From Hordeum vulgare subsp. vulgare (lineage: Eukaryota > Streptophyta > Magnoliopsida > Poales > Poaceae): a DNA stretch of 64,000 nt. Below, one piece after another: positions 12,401 to 23,208 of the stretch. Within the stretch, counting starts at the first letter, position 1. Every line of letters starts with the position of its first letter. A program made the translations under genes and the position numbers. The DNA lies in assembly GCF_904849725.1 (NCBI RefSeq), contig NC_058519.1, positions 537,982,316 through 538,046,315 on the forward strand, read 5' to 3'. The notes below the pieces were generated by a model, which had not been told where the DNA came from, ran no database searches, and was given only the letters and a program-made list of their open reading frames with translations.

Positions 12401-13379
12401 TTTCTTTTGGCTGCAAGCCAACGAAATGGCTAAAGATATGGTCGACCGATGTGAAGGCTGTCAGTTCTACTCCAACAAGTCCCACAAGCCATCATCTTCT
12501 CTAAAAACGATCCCGCTTGTGTGGCCATTTGCAGTCTGGGGATTAGACACAGTCGGACCATTCAAGACAGGCCTAGGAGGCTACACACATCTGTTGGTGG
12601 CAGTCGACAAGTTTACCAAATGGATACAAGCCAAGCCCATCAAGAAACTCGACGCCTCAACAACTGTCAAGTTCGTCAGGGACATCATCTCCAGATTTGG
12701 GGTACCTCACAGCATAATCGCGGATAATGGGACAAACTTCGACTCGGACAGGTTCAAAGGCTTCTGTGCGAGTCAGGGTATCCGAGTGGATTTTGCTTCC
12801 GTAGCACATCCACAATCCAACGGACAAGCTGAACGTGCGAATGGACTTATCCTTCAAGGTTTGAAGCCCCGACTCTTGCGAGAGGTAGGACACGCTGCTG
12901 GTGCATGGATCACCGAGTTACCTTCAGTGCTTTGGGGCCTCCGCACCACTCCGAACAGATCAACGGGGCGATCACCGTTCTTCCTCGTTTATGGAGCAGA
13001 AGCGGTCCTTCCGAGTGACCTGCTTCACAATGCCCCGTGAGTCGAACTCTTCTTCGAAGCCGAAGCAGAACAAGCAATGCAAGATGGAGTCGATCTTCTA
13101 GAGGAGGACCGCGAGATGGCACTTACTCGCTCAACAATTTACCAGCAAGATCTGCGACGTTTTCACGCGCGTCACGTCAGGAGTCGCACATTCCAAGCTG
13201 GCGATTTGGTGCTCCGAGTGGATCAGCAAAGACCACACAAGTTGGCTCCGGCCTGGGAAGGGCCTTTCATCATTTCCAAGGTGCTGAACAACAGATCATA
13301 CAGACTCTACAACATTCAGAGGGAGATAGACGAGCCACGCGCATGGAACGGGGATCTCCTCAAGCGTTTTTATACATGA
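9483..13379 (+). pseudogene. pol: Tat element pol (protease, RT, two RNase H regions, integrase), stop-interrupted
   Basis: Domains in order: protease with MDGGSGLNIM (about 9590-9630); reverse transcriptase with TMPFGLKNAGATF and the YMDD box (about 10650-10760); a first RNase H after RT (about 11180-11450); a second RNase H with FFDGSK, NEAEYEALL and YGDSDL (about 11605-11950); and integrase with an HHCC site (about 12340-12460) and D-D-E core (GLDTVG, ADNGTNF, GQAERA; about 12540-12840). The integrase C-terminal part runs to 13379. The second RNase H is the Tat hallmark. The whole region keeps the same frame as the gag core. It is broken by stops at 9480-9482, 10164-10166, 10182-10184, 11457-11459 and 13038-13040. 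The last two sit where relatives have Arg, which fits CGA-to-TGA decay. Confidence 0.92.
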
Positions 13380-13495
13380 TCGTCGACTGAAGCAGTGTAA
13401 CGAACAAGTTTTGAAGAAATAATATGTACAACAGATTCAGTTTTGTGCAGATTCAGAGTGGTCCCACGGTCGCAGACTCCGGTCATCAAAAAAAA
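13380..13495 (+). other. Spacer after Tat pol
   Basis: Short noncoding stretch ending in an A-run before the first 70-bp unit. Nothing else is seen. Confidence 0.6.
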
Positions 13496-14334
13496 ACTTA
13501 GCTGCGATCCTGAATCGCCTAAGTATTAACCTCCTTCGAGTGTGCACTATACGTCGCACTCGGAGACTTAGCCGCGACCCTGAATCGCCTAAGTACTAAC
13601 CTCCTCCGAGTGTGCACTATACGTCACACTCGGGGACTTAGCTGTGATCAAGAATCACCTAAGGACGAACCTTCTACGAGTGTGCACTACACGTCGCACT
13701 CGGGGACTTAGCTGCGATCCTGAATCGCCTAAGTATTAACCTCCTTCGAGTGTGCACTATACGTCACACTCGGGGACTTAGCTGTGATCAAGAATCACCT
13801 AAGTACGAACCTCCTACGAGTGTGCACTATACGTCACACTCGGGGACTTAGCTGTGATCAAGAATCACCTAAGTACTAGCCTCCTACGAGTGTGCACTAC
13901 ACGTCGCACTCGGGGACTTAGCTGTGATCAAGAATCACCTAAGTACTAGCTTCCTCCGAGTGTGCACTATACGTCACACTCGGAGACTTAGCTGTGATCA
14001 AGAATCACCTAAGTACGAAACTCCTACGAGTGTGCACTATACATTGCACTCGGGGACTTAGTTGTGATCAAGAATCACCTAAGTACTAACCTCCTTCGAG
14101 TGTGCACTATACGTTGCACTCGGGGACTTAGCTATGATCAAGAATCACCTAAGTACCACATCCTGTGAGTGTGTACTACACGTCGCACTCGATGACTTAG
14201 ACGTGATCCAGAATCACCTAAGTAATAACTTCCTCCGAGTGTGCATTACAAGTCGCACTCGGAGACTTAGACGTGACCAAGAATTGCCTAAGTCTCAATC
14301 TCCTCCGAGTATGCACTAAGTGTTGCACTCGAAA
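13496..14334 (+). repeat. Tandem array of 12 units of 70 bp
   Basis: Units start ACTTAG at 13496 and recur every 70 bp (one unit of 69). Each unit holds two inverted repeats. One is ACTTAG...(GTGAT/ATCAC or GCGAT/ATCGC)...CTAAGT. The other is CGAGTGTG...C(A/G)CACTCG. There are no unique spacers, so this is a satellite-like array inside the element and not a CRISPR. It lies between pol and the 3' end of the antisense gene. Confidence 0.95.
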
Positions 14335-14506
14335 AAGCATTCAAACAAAAGACTACACGTTTTCATTCCGACTCCAACAGTCTAGAAAAGATAATTGACT
14401 CGGTGCGGATCAAGCTTACCCGCACCGATTTAAAAGTATGACGGCCAACAGAAGTGGTCAGAGTATCTTACAGGTAAACACTCGCTATACCGAGGATAAA
14501 GTTTGA
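14335..14506. other. Spacer between the 70-bp array and the antisense gene
   Basis: Contains a short inverted repeat around CGGTGCGGAT...ACCCGCACCG (14400-14426). No gene is seen. It could hold the antisense gene's 3' end signals. Confidence 0.5.
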
Positions 14507-17500
14507 TCACACGTCAGCTGGGCCGGCGTCAGGACTGGAAGGCTCCACAAAAGTGTCCAAGTCGATTCCATCAGCGATGCAGGTAGCAGTCTCAAGGAAC
14601 GTCTCCATGAAGTCTTCGAATCGAAGCTTCTTCGTGTTGGCGACCTTCAATGCTTTCAGCTTATCTTCCCGCACCTCCTTGCAATGGACTCGGACCAAGG
14701 ACAGCGCAACATCAGCACCGCAACGCGCTGCCGATTTCTTCCAGGATTGCACTTGGCTCGGAATCTCCTCTAGTCGCGCCATCAGGGTCTCCATCTCCTG
14801 CCGCGACTCGTCTTCTGGCCAAAGTTCCTTGTCAATTCGGCCGACGACTTCTCTCAGTCGGCCGATGAAAGGACCTACTTTACCTACGCGGATATGCGCC
14901 CGGAGCAGACCCCGGTTTGCATCCTCGCTGAGTGGAACATTCTCCTTCATAGACCACTCCACAACCGCCGCTTCCGCTTCAGCGTCGCCACAAAATCTGC
15001 AACAAACGGACAAGCAGACAATCAACACCGAGTGAAACGCGCACGGTACAAACACTCGACAAAGCATAAGACCTACCAGCCAGACGAGTCATCATCTGCA
15101 CAGCCCAGTCGGTGACATACTTTTCTTGAGCTATGAATCGCTTGTTCCGAACGGCCATCGAAATGTGCAGCTCGGTCCGTTGTTTCTTCAGTCTCTCCAC
15201 CTCGGCCGTCAACATCCTGTTTGCCTCCAGAGCCTCCTCCAAGGACTTCTCTCTTACTTCCAGCGCGTCCTTCATGCCGGCCATGGCGAGCATTGCAGCT
15301 TCCAGTTCACCAGCATACTAGTTCCTCTCCGCTCTTAGGGCTTCATAAGCCGTTCCCATTTCACAAGTTTTCTGCACCAAGAAACAAAGGGTAATCAGCA
15401 AGTTTATCAGTTCACAGGCTCAGTTCTTCAGACCCCTGCCGACGCAAGCAGTCGATAGCGGTCTCGGGGACTACACCCAGTGGGTTCACTGAGAGTGACC
15501 CCACTGGCGTGCACCTCGAACAGGCCCGCCCTATTGAGGTGCACTCGGAAATACTACTCCTCCGAGACCAATACTACTCGATCTGCGTGCAACTTACTCT
15601 CGGAGACTCTTACCGCAAGAGCGCTCCGACTGCAACAAGTACTCGCACTCGGAAATCCTGTCTACGGACACAACCAAACTAAAGACAAAATGTATAAAGA
15701 CAACTGTCGGTGCAAGCACTCGACAGAAGTCTCGAGGACTACACCCACTGGGTTCACTCGGAGTGAACCCATTGCAAAAATCAATACCACCCAGTGGGTT
15801 ATAGCAGAAAAGTAAATACTTACTAGGCTACTTACTCGGATATCATCGCGCAGCTCCAAGCTCCGCTGGTACAAGGCCGCAACGGAGTCGTAAGCCCTCT
15901 TGGCTTCTCCAGCCATCAACTCCGCCCGCACCATGGCCCCATTGGCCGCTCCCACCTGCTCCTCTGGGAGACACCGGATGCTAAATTCATCATTCGACGA
16001 ACCGGGAATCGTGGGAAGTTCCTGGGGCACCCCAAGGTTCGCTCTAGTCGGTTCCTCACCTGCTGGCACCGGTTCAGTCGGTGGAGGCATTTCGGTCGGT
16101 GGAGCGTCGGCGGCAGGGGCGACAGCAGGAGGAGCAGCTTTAGGGACAGGCTCCAGGACAGGCTCCACGGCCGGGTCGGCTCTCCCCTGGTCGTCCCCGT
16201 CCAGGCCAATCGCCCCTGACAAAGCAAATGACATGACGTCTCAGAAAAAGAAAGAATGACGCAGTCTACAGGAATAAGACACCCAACTCTCCTACAACAC
16301 ACCTGGCTGGGACGAGACGACATTGTCCGTGTCCATGGGGTCATCCCCTTGGCGGGCCGGAGAGGTTGCAGAAGTGGCGACCCTGCCGAGTGAAGTCCAT
16401 TCGACTTGTAAAACAGGAGTTCACTCGGATAACATAAAGAGCCGAAAGTTAGATTCACTTACGTGGATGTGACGGGGATGGCAACCCTCATGCGCGGCAG
16501 AGCCTTCCGAGGTTTGGGCCCACTCGGCTTGGGCACCCTGGAAGATTGGCCTGCGGGCTCAGCGGCTGCGTCCCTGGACCTTTTCGTGCCTCGAGCACTC
16601 GGAGCCAACGGAGCAGCCGGTGGAGCACTCGACGACGCAGGAGGAGCTGAAGGGACGGCGGGCTCGTGTCGACGCTTACTCCGATGCTCTGGTCGTGGAG
16701 GTGGCGATTCGCGTTCTTCGTCCTCTTCCTCTTCCTCGTTGTCCTCCTCCTCCGACTCCCCACTGTCGGACACGTATTCGGCGCTCTCCACGCTCCCCTC
16801 CTGGCTGCCTTCCTCCTCTTCGTCCTCCGGATCCCCATTCGAGACGGGGGAGAACCAGTTGGTCCACTCCTGCATGAGGTTCAGTCGGAAACGTTAAGCA
16901 TCACACGGAGATATAAGTAAACGACTGGAATAAAGACGATTCAATGCACTCGGCTGATGCCACTCACCTGATTCGGTGGAGGGTTATCCGCGCTGTAAGG
17001 CGCCACTCGGCGGGCTCCTTTAGGGTTCTCACAAGGACCCATGATTTGGAGCACCAACGAAGTCACCTTCTCCTCGAGTATGCCCACCATGTTGGTCCGA
17101 GTGGAATCCTCGGGCCCTGTGTAGTGCCACATAGCGTGGTCGCCGGCCTGCAGAGGTTGGATTCGCCGACCGATGAAGACTTCCAGCAGGTCAATACCGG
17201 TGACCCCCCTCCTGACAACATCCACGAGTGCCTCGACCAAAGGCTGGATATCGTTCTTCTCGGCCTTCGAGAGCGCGAGTTGCTTGGGTGGAGCGGGACG
17301 GTCTAGACTAAACGGAGGCAGCCGAGTCGATGCATTCGGACAAGCTATGTCCTGGCAGTAGAACCACGTCGACTGCCAGTTCCTAACCGACTCGCTCAAC
17401 TGGAGAGCAGGGTAGCTGCTCCGACTCTTCTTCTGGAACCCTAAACCCCCGCAGAGCTGGAGGAGATGCGTCTTGTCGTCCAGCTGACTAAGACGTTTGA

Positions 17501-17947
17501 TGGTTTGAGAGCAGGCGGAGAAGATATGTTTGAATAAACCCCAATGGGGGGGCAACCGATAAAGCACTCGCACAAAATAACGAAGGCAGAAAGATGGGCG
17601 ATGGCATTCGGAGGGAAGTGATGGAGTTGAGCACCAAAGTGGTTCATGATGCCTTTGAAGAAGGGATGCGGGGGCAGAGAAAAACCTCTATGAACATGGC
17701 TGAGGAGCAAGACACGCTCCCCCTCCCGTGGCGCCGGCTCGACCTCGTCGTCCGCCGACAGCCTCCAGGACTTATGCACGAGCATGCCGTGCTCCACCAG
17801 CTCCAGCAAGTCCCCCTCCGTCACCGTGGAGGGGAGGAAATCTCCTTGGATCCATCCCGTCGGCAGCGGCCGCTGCCGCCGTTGAGCAGCCGCCGCCTTG
17901 CTCTTCTTCTTCCTCGCCTCCATCTTGCTGGTCTGACCCTTGGTCAT
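14507..17947 (-). pseudogene. Six-exon antisense gene of the Tat element (putative gypsy-type transposon domain family)
   Basis: Exons on the minus strand: 17947-16968, 16869-16463, 16382-16303, 16215-15836, 15371-15073, 14996-14507. All five introns (98, 80, 87, 464, 76 bp) have GT...AG ends, several with GTGAGT or GTAAGT donors, and every junction preserves phase. Spliced length is about 878 codons. Exon 1 holds the conserved block seen in plant 'putative gypsy type transposon' proteins (Pfam PF04195 from memory), with LPTGWIQGDFLPS and HPFFKGIMNHFGAQLHHFPP. Exon 2 is acidic (runs of Glu), exon 4 is Pro/Ala-rich, and exons 5-6 are coiled-coil-like. Two lesions are visible: a 7-base G run at 17546-17552, one short of what the frame needs, and TAG at 15320-15318. 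The frame is open upstream to an ATG at 18142, so the start could be 65 codons earlier. Function is unknown. Confidence 0.85.
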
Positions 17948-18468
17948 GGAGGCGATGGCGAGTCCTCGAGGAGGAGGAGGAGGGAGAAGCGTAGGTGCGC
18001 AGGGGGTGGCGTGGAAGACGGAGCAGGCGGCAGCGAAAGATTCGGCGAGCGTAACCGAGGAGTCTCGCCGCCCAGAGTTAAATAGAGCACCGACTGGGTC
18101 GCTGGCGAGCGGGCCCGAAATATTATCCGCCCAACCGGCCACGGCGATATCAGTGGAGGAGTTGAAGGCGCGGGAATCGAGGAGTCAGGCGCTACTCGAG
18201 CGCGCTGACGTCGTCTCCGCTGAGCGCGCGGAACCCGAAATTTGAGATCCCGGAAAATCCGCCGCTGTCAGTTGACCAGTCGCGTCAAAAGATGCCGCGA
18301 AAGCACTCGGTTTCCGACAGTCCGTTTCGCAAGCACTTCCACTCGGAACGCTGGTCACGAGAGATAAAATGGATAGAGGCAAGCAACGCCCAAGCCGAAC
18401 CAAGTCCAGTCGGATCTGAACCTCAAGCACCGCTTCGGCGTTTCAACCCCAATCCATTCGGGGACTAA
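17948..18468 (-). promoter_or_regulatory. Upstream region of the antisense gene, next to the 3' LTR
   Basis: Up to 521 bp between the likely start codon and the 3' LTR; part is in frame with the gene up to 18142. I see no clear TATA box on the minus strand. The 3' LTR's plus-strand polypurine-like tract CGGGGACTAA ends at 18468. Confidence 0.4.
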
Positions 18469-19024
18469 TGATGGGGTCATAGTCCTAGGGTAGGGTCATA
18501 GGCCTGCCCTACATGTCCTACCCAAGGACTACCCCACACAAGGGATAGGACCTTAAGTCCGCCCCGACTGAATTAAGGTGTCCCCATCATCCAGTCGGTA
18601 ACAGGCCCAGAACCATCCAGTCGGAGACTAACATTCGGAGAGCACCAGGCCAACCGACTGGATACACTCGGTACGTCGTAACCTCTCTGGAGGGAAACTG
18701 TCGTACGTTTCCGGGTGTGTTTATTAGCATTTAGAGCATACGTTACCTGTAACGTATGCATTCAATCGCCACTACTCCACCCCTGAGTCAGAACCGTTGT
18801 GGAGGGCAGCGCACTCTATATAAGCCGCCCTCCCCCACTGGTCAAGGGGTTAGCAAATCACTGTATTTCTTATTACACTCGGTAACAAGCTCCGAGAGCA
18901 CTGAGACGTAGGGCTGTTACCTCCACCGCAGAGGGACCTGAACTCATACAACCTCGCCGTAGCTAGGACTCTGCCCATCTCATTCGTACCCTACACATCT
19001 ACTGTCAGGCTTATACCCACGACA
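18469..19024 (+). repeat. 3' LTR of the Tat element (556 bp)
   Basis: Same length and ends as the 5' LTR, with 11 differences counted by eye. Ends ...CACGACA, followed by the target-site copy AGGGC. Confidence 0.95.
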
Positions 19025-19029
19025 AGGGC

Positions 19030-20422
19030 CTTGTCAAGTCCAGAGTACCTGCGCAAACACAAACAAGCTTGCACCCAACGCTTCAAAGGGGTTGTCAATT
19101 CCTTCAAGATTGTTTGCAAAGTGAGATCTGAAGGCGGAAAGTGCAACGAAGTAAAAAGTGTAAGGCTGAAAATATGGTGTGGAGTAGACCCTCGGGGCCA
19201 TAGTGTTCACTAGAGGATTCTCTCATAATAGCAAATATCACGGTGGGTGAACAAATTAGTGTCAAGCAATTGATAGAACCGCGCAAAGTCGTGACGATAT
19301 CTAAGGCAATGATCATACATATAGGCATCACGTCCGAGACAAGTAGACCAATACTTTCTGCATCTACTACTAGTACTCCACACATCGACCGCTATCCAGC
19401 ATGCATCTAGTGTATTGAGTTCATGACAAACATAGTAACGCCTTAAGCAATGTGACATGATGTAGAGGGATAATCTCAAACCAATGATGAAAACCCCATC
19501 TTTTTACCCTTGATGGCAACAACACGATGCGTGCCTCGCTACCCCTTCTGTCACTGGGTGAGGTCACCACACGGTATGAACCCAAAACCAAGCACTTCTC
19601 CCATTGCAAGAATCGTAGATCTAGTTGGCCAGACAAAACCCACAACTCGAAGAGAATTACAAGGATATGAAATCATGCATAAGAGAGATCAGAAGAAACT
19701 CAAATAAGATTCATAGATAATCTCATCATAAATCCACAATTGATCGGATCTCGACAAACACACCGCAAAACAAGATTACATCGGATAGATCTCCATGAAG
19801 ATCATGGAGAACTTCGTATTGAAGATCCAAGAGAGAGAAGAAGCCATCTAGTTACTAGCTATGGACCCATAGGTCTATGTTGAACTACTCACACATCATC
19901 GGAGAGGTCATGGTGTTTATGAAGAAGCCCTCCGTATCCAAATCCCCCCTCCGGCAGGGCACGAGGACGTGCCCCAGATGGGATCTTGTGGAGACAGAAG
20001 CTTGCGGCGACGCAAAGTACTTTCGATGATCTCCTGATTTTTTGGGATTTTTCGGGATTTATAGGCGCAACCCCTAGGTCAGGGGGCGCTCAGGGGGGCC
20101 ACAAGCCTGTGGGCCGCGACCTATCCCCTGGCCGCAGGGTGGGGGCTTGTGGGGACCCTGAGGCTCCCCTGCCTTGGCTCTCAAGCTTCCCGATCTTCTT
20201 CCGTTCTAGAAAAAATATTTTTGGGGTTTTCTTCCGTTTGGACTCCGTTTCAAAATCTCCTCTGAAAGGGGTCAAAAACATGGGAAAAATAGGAACTGAC
20301 ACTTGGCACTGAGTTAATAAGTTAGTACCAAAAAATATATAAAAGGCATGCAAAACATCCAAAGTTTGACAAGATAATAGCATGAAACCATCAAAAATTA
20401 TAGATACGTTGGAGACGTATCA
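19030..20422 (-). repeat. 5' LTR of element B, outer part
   Basis: Continues the LTR interrupted at 6878. In element sense it starts TGATACGTCTCCAACGTATC, with a CCTATAAATCCC TATA-like box (rc, about 20050-20065). The inverted repeat CACAAGCC (20100-20107)...GGCTTGTG (20144-20151) lies upstream of it. No gene. Confidence 0.85.
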
Positions 20423-20457
20423 ATCCCCTATACTTGTGGGTCATCAAGACTCTTTTC

Positions 20458-20475
20458 TCGCGCCGTTGCCGGGGA
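20458..20475 (+). promoter_or_regulatory. Primer-binding site of element C (tRNA-Asp type)
   Basis: TCGCGCCGTTGCCGGGGA, one mismatch from the plant tRNA-Asp complement, 11 bp after the LTR end. Confidence 0.75.
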
Positions 20476-20545
20476 GTGGATCGCCTTTGGTAAGTGGAAC
20501 TTGGTAAGGAAACATTCATGCTCAAGTTTATTGTCACTTCTTACT

Positions 20546-21407
20546 ATGAATACTAATCCTTTGAGGGGCTTGTTCGGGGCATCTTCACCTCGAACGGAAG
20601 CACAAATAGTTGCTCCTCAACCTGCTGCACCTACTAAAAGTATTTGGTTTGAATTTCCTTCGGGTATGCTTGAGAAACTGCTGGCTAATCCTTTTACAGG
20701 AGATGGAACATCACTTCTAGACTTGCATCTAATCTATGTAGATGAAGTTTGTGGTCTATTCATGCCCCAATCATGAGCTCTCGAGAGAAATTATCATTCA
20801 GAACTTCTATGCTCGGCTTTCTCATGATGATCGCACCATGCTTGACACTTCTTGTACCGGTTCTTTTATGAAGAGAGATATTGACTTCAAATGGAATTTA
20901 TTGGAGATAATTTAACGCAACTCTGAATATTGGGAGCTTGAAGAAGGTAAGGCGTCAGGTTTGAATTTCACGTTTGATTGCGTTAAATCCTTTGTTGAGA
21001 CAAATACCTTTAGTGATTTTAGCGCTAAGTATGGACTTGACTCTGAGATAGTAGCTTCATTGTGTGAATCCTTTGCTGCTCATATTGATCTCCCCAAAGA
21101 GAAGTGGTTTAAATATCATCCTCCTTTAGAAGTCAAGGTAGTTAAACCCACTCTAGTTGAAGAGAAAGTCACTGCCTATAATGATCCTGTTGTTCCGAGT
21201 GCTTACATTGAGAAACCACCTTTCCCTATTAGGATAAAGGATCATTCTAAAGATTCAACTGTGATACATAGAGGCTACATTAGAACACCTACACCCCCTG
21301 AGAAAATTAGGGTTGAACCTAGCATTGTTATTATCAAAGATCTTCTGTCCGACGATGTTGAGGGACATAATATTCACTTCTGTGAAGATGCTGCTAGAAT
21401 TGCTTAA
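20546..21407 (+). pseudogene. gag: Element C gag, internally deleted
   Basis: Starts at the ATG at 20546 (MNTNPLRGLFG). Compared with element D, about 86 codons (roughly 260 bp) are missing at about 20764-20768, and the frame is lost. The join lies at a shared TATT, which suggests a microhomology deletion. The later gag part is readable again from about 20770, with a stop near 20914 and a full 148-residue stretch at 20961-21407. This part includes the conserved LPKEKWFKYHPPLEV region. Confidence 0.8.
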
Positions 21408-23208
21408 CCTCACGCTATAGACAAACATAGGCCTATTGTTGGCATGCGTGTTGTTTCTGTTAAGATAGGAGATCATTGTTATCATGGTTTATGTGACGTG
21501 GGTGCTAGTGTTAGTGCAATACCTCAATCCTTATACGATGAAATCAAAGATGAGGTTGCACCGGTTGAGATAGAGCCAATTGATGTCACTATTCAGCTTG
21601 CCAATAGAGATACTATCTGCCCTGTGGGAATTGTTAGGGATGTTGAAGTCTTGTGTGGTAAAACGAAGTATCCTGCTGATTTCCTCATTCTTGCTACCGC
21701 ACAAGATAGCTTTTCTCCCATCATATTTGGTACACCTTTTCTCAATACTGTCAATGCTCATATTGATTGTGAGAAGCAAACTGTCACTGTTGGCTTTGAA
21801 GGTGTGTCACATGAGTTAAATTTCTCTAAGTTTGGTAGACAACCTCATGAAAAAGGGTTGCCTAGTAGGGATGAAACTATTGCCTTAGCCTCTATTGTCG
21901 TGCCTCCTACTGATCGCTTAGAGCAATACTTGCTTGAGCATGAAAATGATATGCATATGGATGAGAGGGATGACATAGATAGAATCATCTTAGAACAATA
22001 TCCTATCCTTAAGAATAATCTTCCTGTTGAACTGCTTGGGGATCCACCCCCACCAAAGGGTGATCCTGTGTTCGAGCTTCAACAGTTGCCTGATACTCTT
22101 AAGTATGCCTATCTTGATGAAAAGGAGATATATCCTGTCATTATTAGTGCTAGCCTCTCAGAGGATGAAGAAAAGAAGTTGCTAAAAACTCTGAGGAAGC
22201 ACCGTGCTGCTATTGGATATACTCTTGATGATCTTAAGGGCATTAGTCCTACCCTATGCCAGGACAAGATTAAAACTGATCCTGATTTCAAACCAGTTGC
22301 TGATTATCAAAGGAGATTAAATCCTAAGATGAAAGAGGTAGTGAGAAAAGAAATACTAAAGCTACTGGAAGCAGGTATCATCTATCCTGTTGCTCATAGT
22401 GATTGGGTGAGTCCGGTGCATTGCGTCCCTAAGAAGGGAGGCATTACTGGCTATAGGATGGTGATCGATTTTAGAAAAGTGAATAAAGCCACTAGGAAAG
22501 ATCATTACCTTTTGCCTTTTATCGACCAAATGCTAGAAAGACTGTCCAAACACACACACTTCTGCTTTCTAGACGGTTATTCTGGTTTCTCCCAAATGCC
22601 AGTTGCACAATCTGATTAGGAGAAAACCACTTTCACCCGCCCTTTCGGTACCTTTGCTTATAGACGTATGCCTTTTGGCTTATGTAATGCACCTGCCACC
22701 TTTCAAAGACATATGATGGATATATTCTCTGACTTTTGTGAAAAGATTGTTGAGGTTTTCATGGATGACTTCTCAGTTTATGGGTCTTCTTTTGATGATT
22801 GCCTCAGCAACCTTGATCGAGTCTTGCAGAGATGTAAAGACACCAATCTTGTCTTGAATTGGGAGAATTTCCACTTTATGGTTAATGAAGGCACCCTCTT
22901 AGGACATAAAATTTCTAAAAGAGGTATTGAAGTCGATAAGGCTAAGGTTGATGCAATCGAGAAAATGCCATACCCCACAGATATCAAAGGTATAAGAAAT
23001 TTCCTTGGTCATGCTGGTTTCTATAGAAGGTTTATTAAAGACTTCTCTAAGATTTCTAGGCCTCTTACCAATCTCTTGAAAAAGGATATCCCTTTTGTTT
23101 TTGACGATGATTGTGAGGAAGCCTTCAAAATTCTTAAGAGGGCATTGATAACTGCACCTATTGTTCAGCCACCTGATTGGAACTTACCTTTTGAAATCTT
23201 GTGCGATG
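21408..23208 (+). pseudogene. pol: Element C protease-RT, truncated
   Basis: A retropepsin-like site CDVGASVSAIP lies near 21495-21530. The linker and RT (about 22320-23100) follow, ending in the first RNase H residues. The TAA after 21404 and the TAG at 22617-22619 interrupt the frame. Twelve or so codons present in A and D (VVPNDKDEL...) are missing at about 22447. Reading from the RT runs straight into the inverted LTR, which adds about 40 meaningless codons (to 23330). Confidence 0.85.

Larger units (their letters stand above)
6879..19024 (+). mobile_element. Complete Tat-lineage Ty3/gypsy retrotransposon with an antisense gene
   Basis: Two 556-bp LTRs (TGATGGGG...CACGACA) enclose a primer-binding site, gag, pol with two RNase H-like regions, a 70-bp tandem array and a multi-exon gene on the opposite strand. 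The dual RNase H and extra ORFs after integrase mark the Tat lineage (Grande, Ogre, Retand relatives). Flanking bases AGGGA (6874-6878) and AGGGC (19025-19029) are a target duplication with one later change, and B's LTR reads on across them. By eye the LTRs differ at 11 of 556 positions, ten of them transitions. At the commonly used 1.3e-8 per site per year that is roughly 0.8 My. Confidence 0.95.
6540..20422 (-). mobile_element. Athila-type element B: leader and 5' LTR, split by the Tat element
   Basis: On the minus strand the order is 5' LTR (20422 to 19030, then 6878 to 6719), primer-binding site, and the first part of the leader (to 6540). The leader is then interrupted by element A. The LTR starts TGATACGTCTCC (rc of 20411-20422). 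Its flank ATCCC (20423-20427) lies within the last 24 bp of element C's 5' LTR, so B inserted into C. B's gag-pol would lie left of the window. Confidence 0.8.
20423..23208 (+). mobile_element. Athila-lineage element C: LTR end, leader, gag and truncated pol
   Basis: Only the last 24 bp of the 5' LTR (20423-20446) are present, because B inserted there; the rest would be left of the window. A primer-binding site, gag-protease and RT follow. Pol stops inside RNase H at the conserved Cys-Asp codons (23203-23208) and joins an inverted LTR end. Its mirror image is element D. Confidence 0.85.

Noticed and set aside
13496..14334. CRISPR-like regular repeats
   Set aside because: Units are contiguous 70-bp copies without unique spacers, inside a plant retrotransposon.
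15900..16897. Plus-strand open frames rich in Gly, Ser and Ala
   Set aside because: They are the complement of the Pro/Ala- and Glu-rich exons of the antisense gene.
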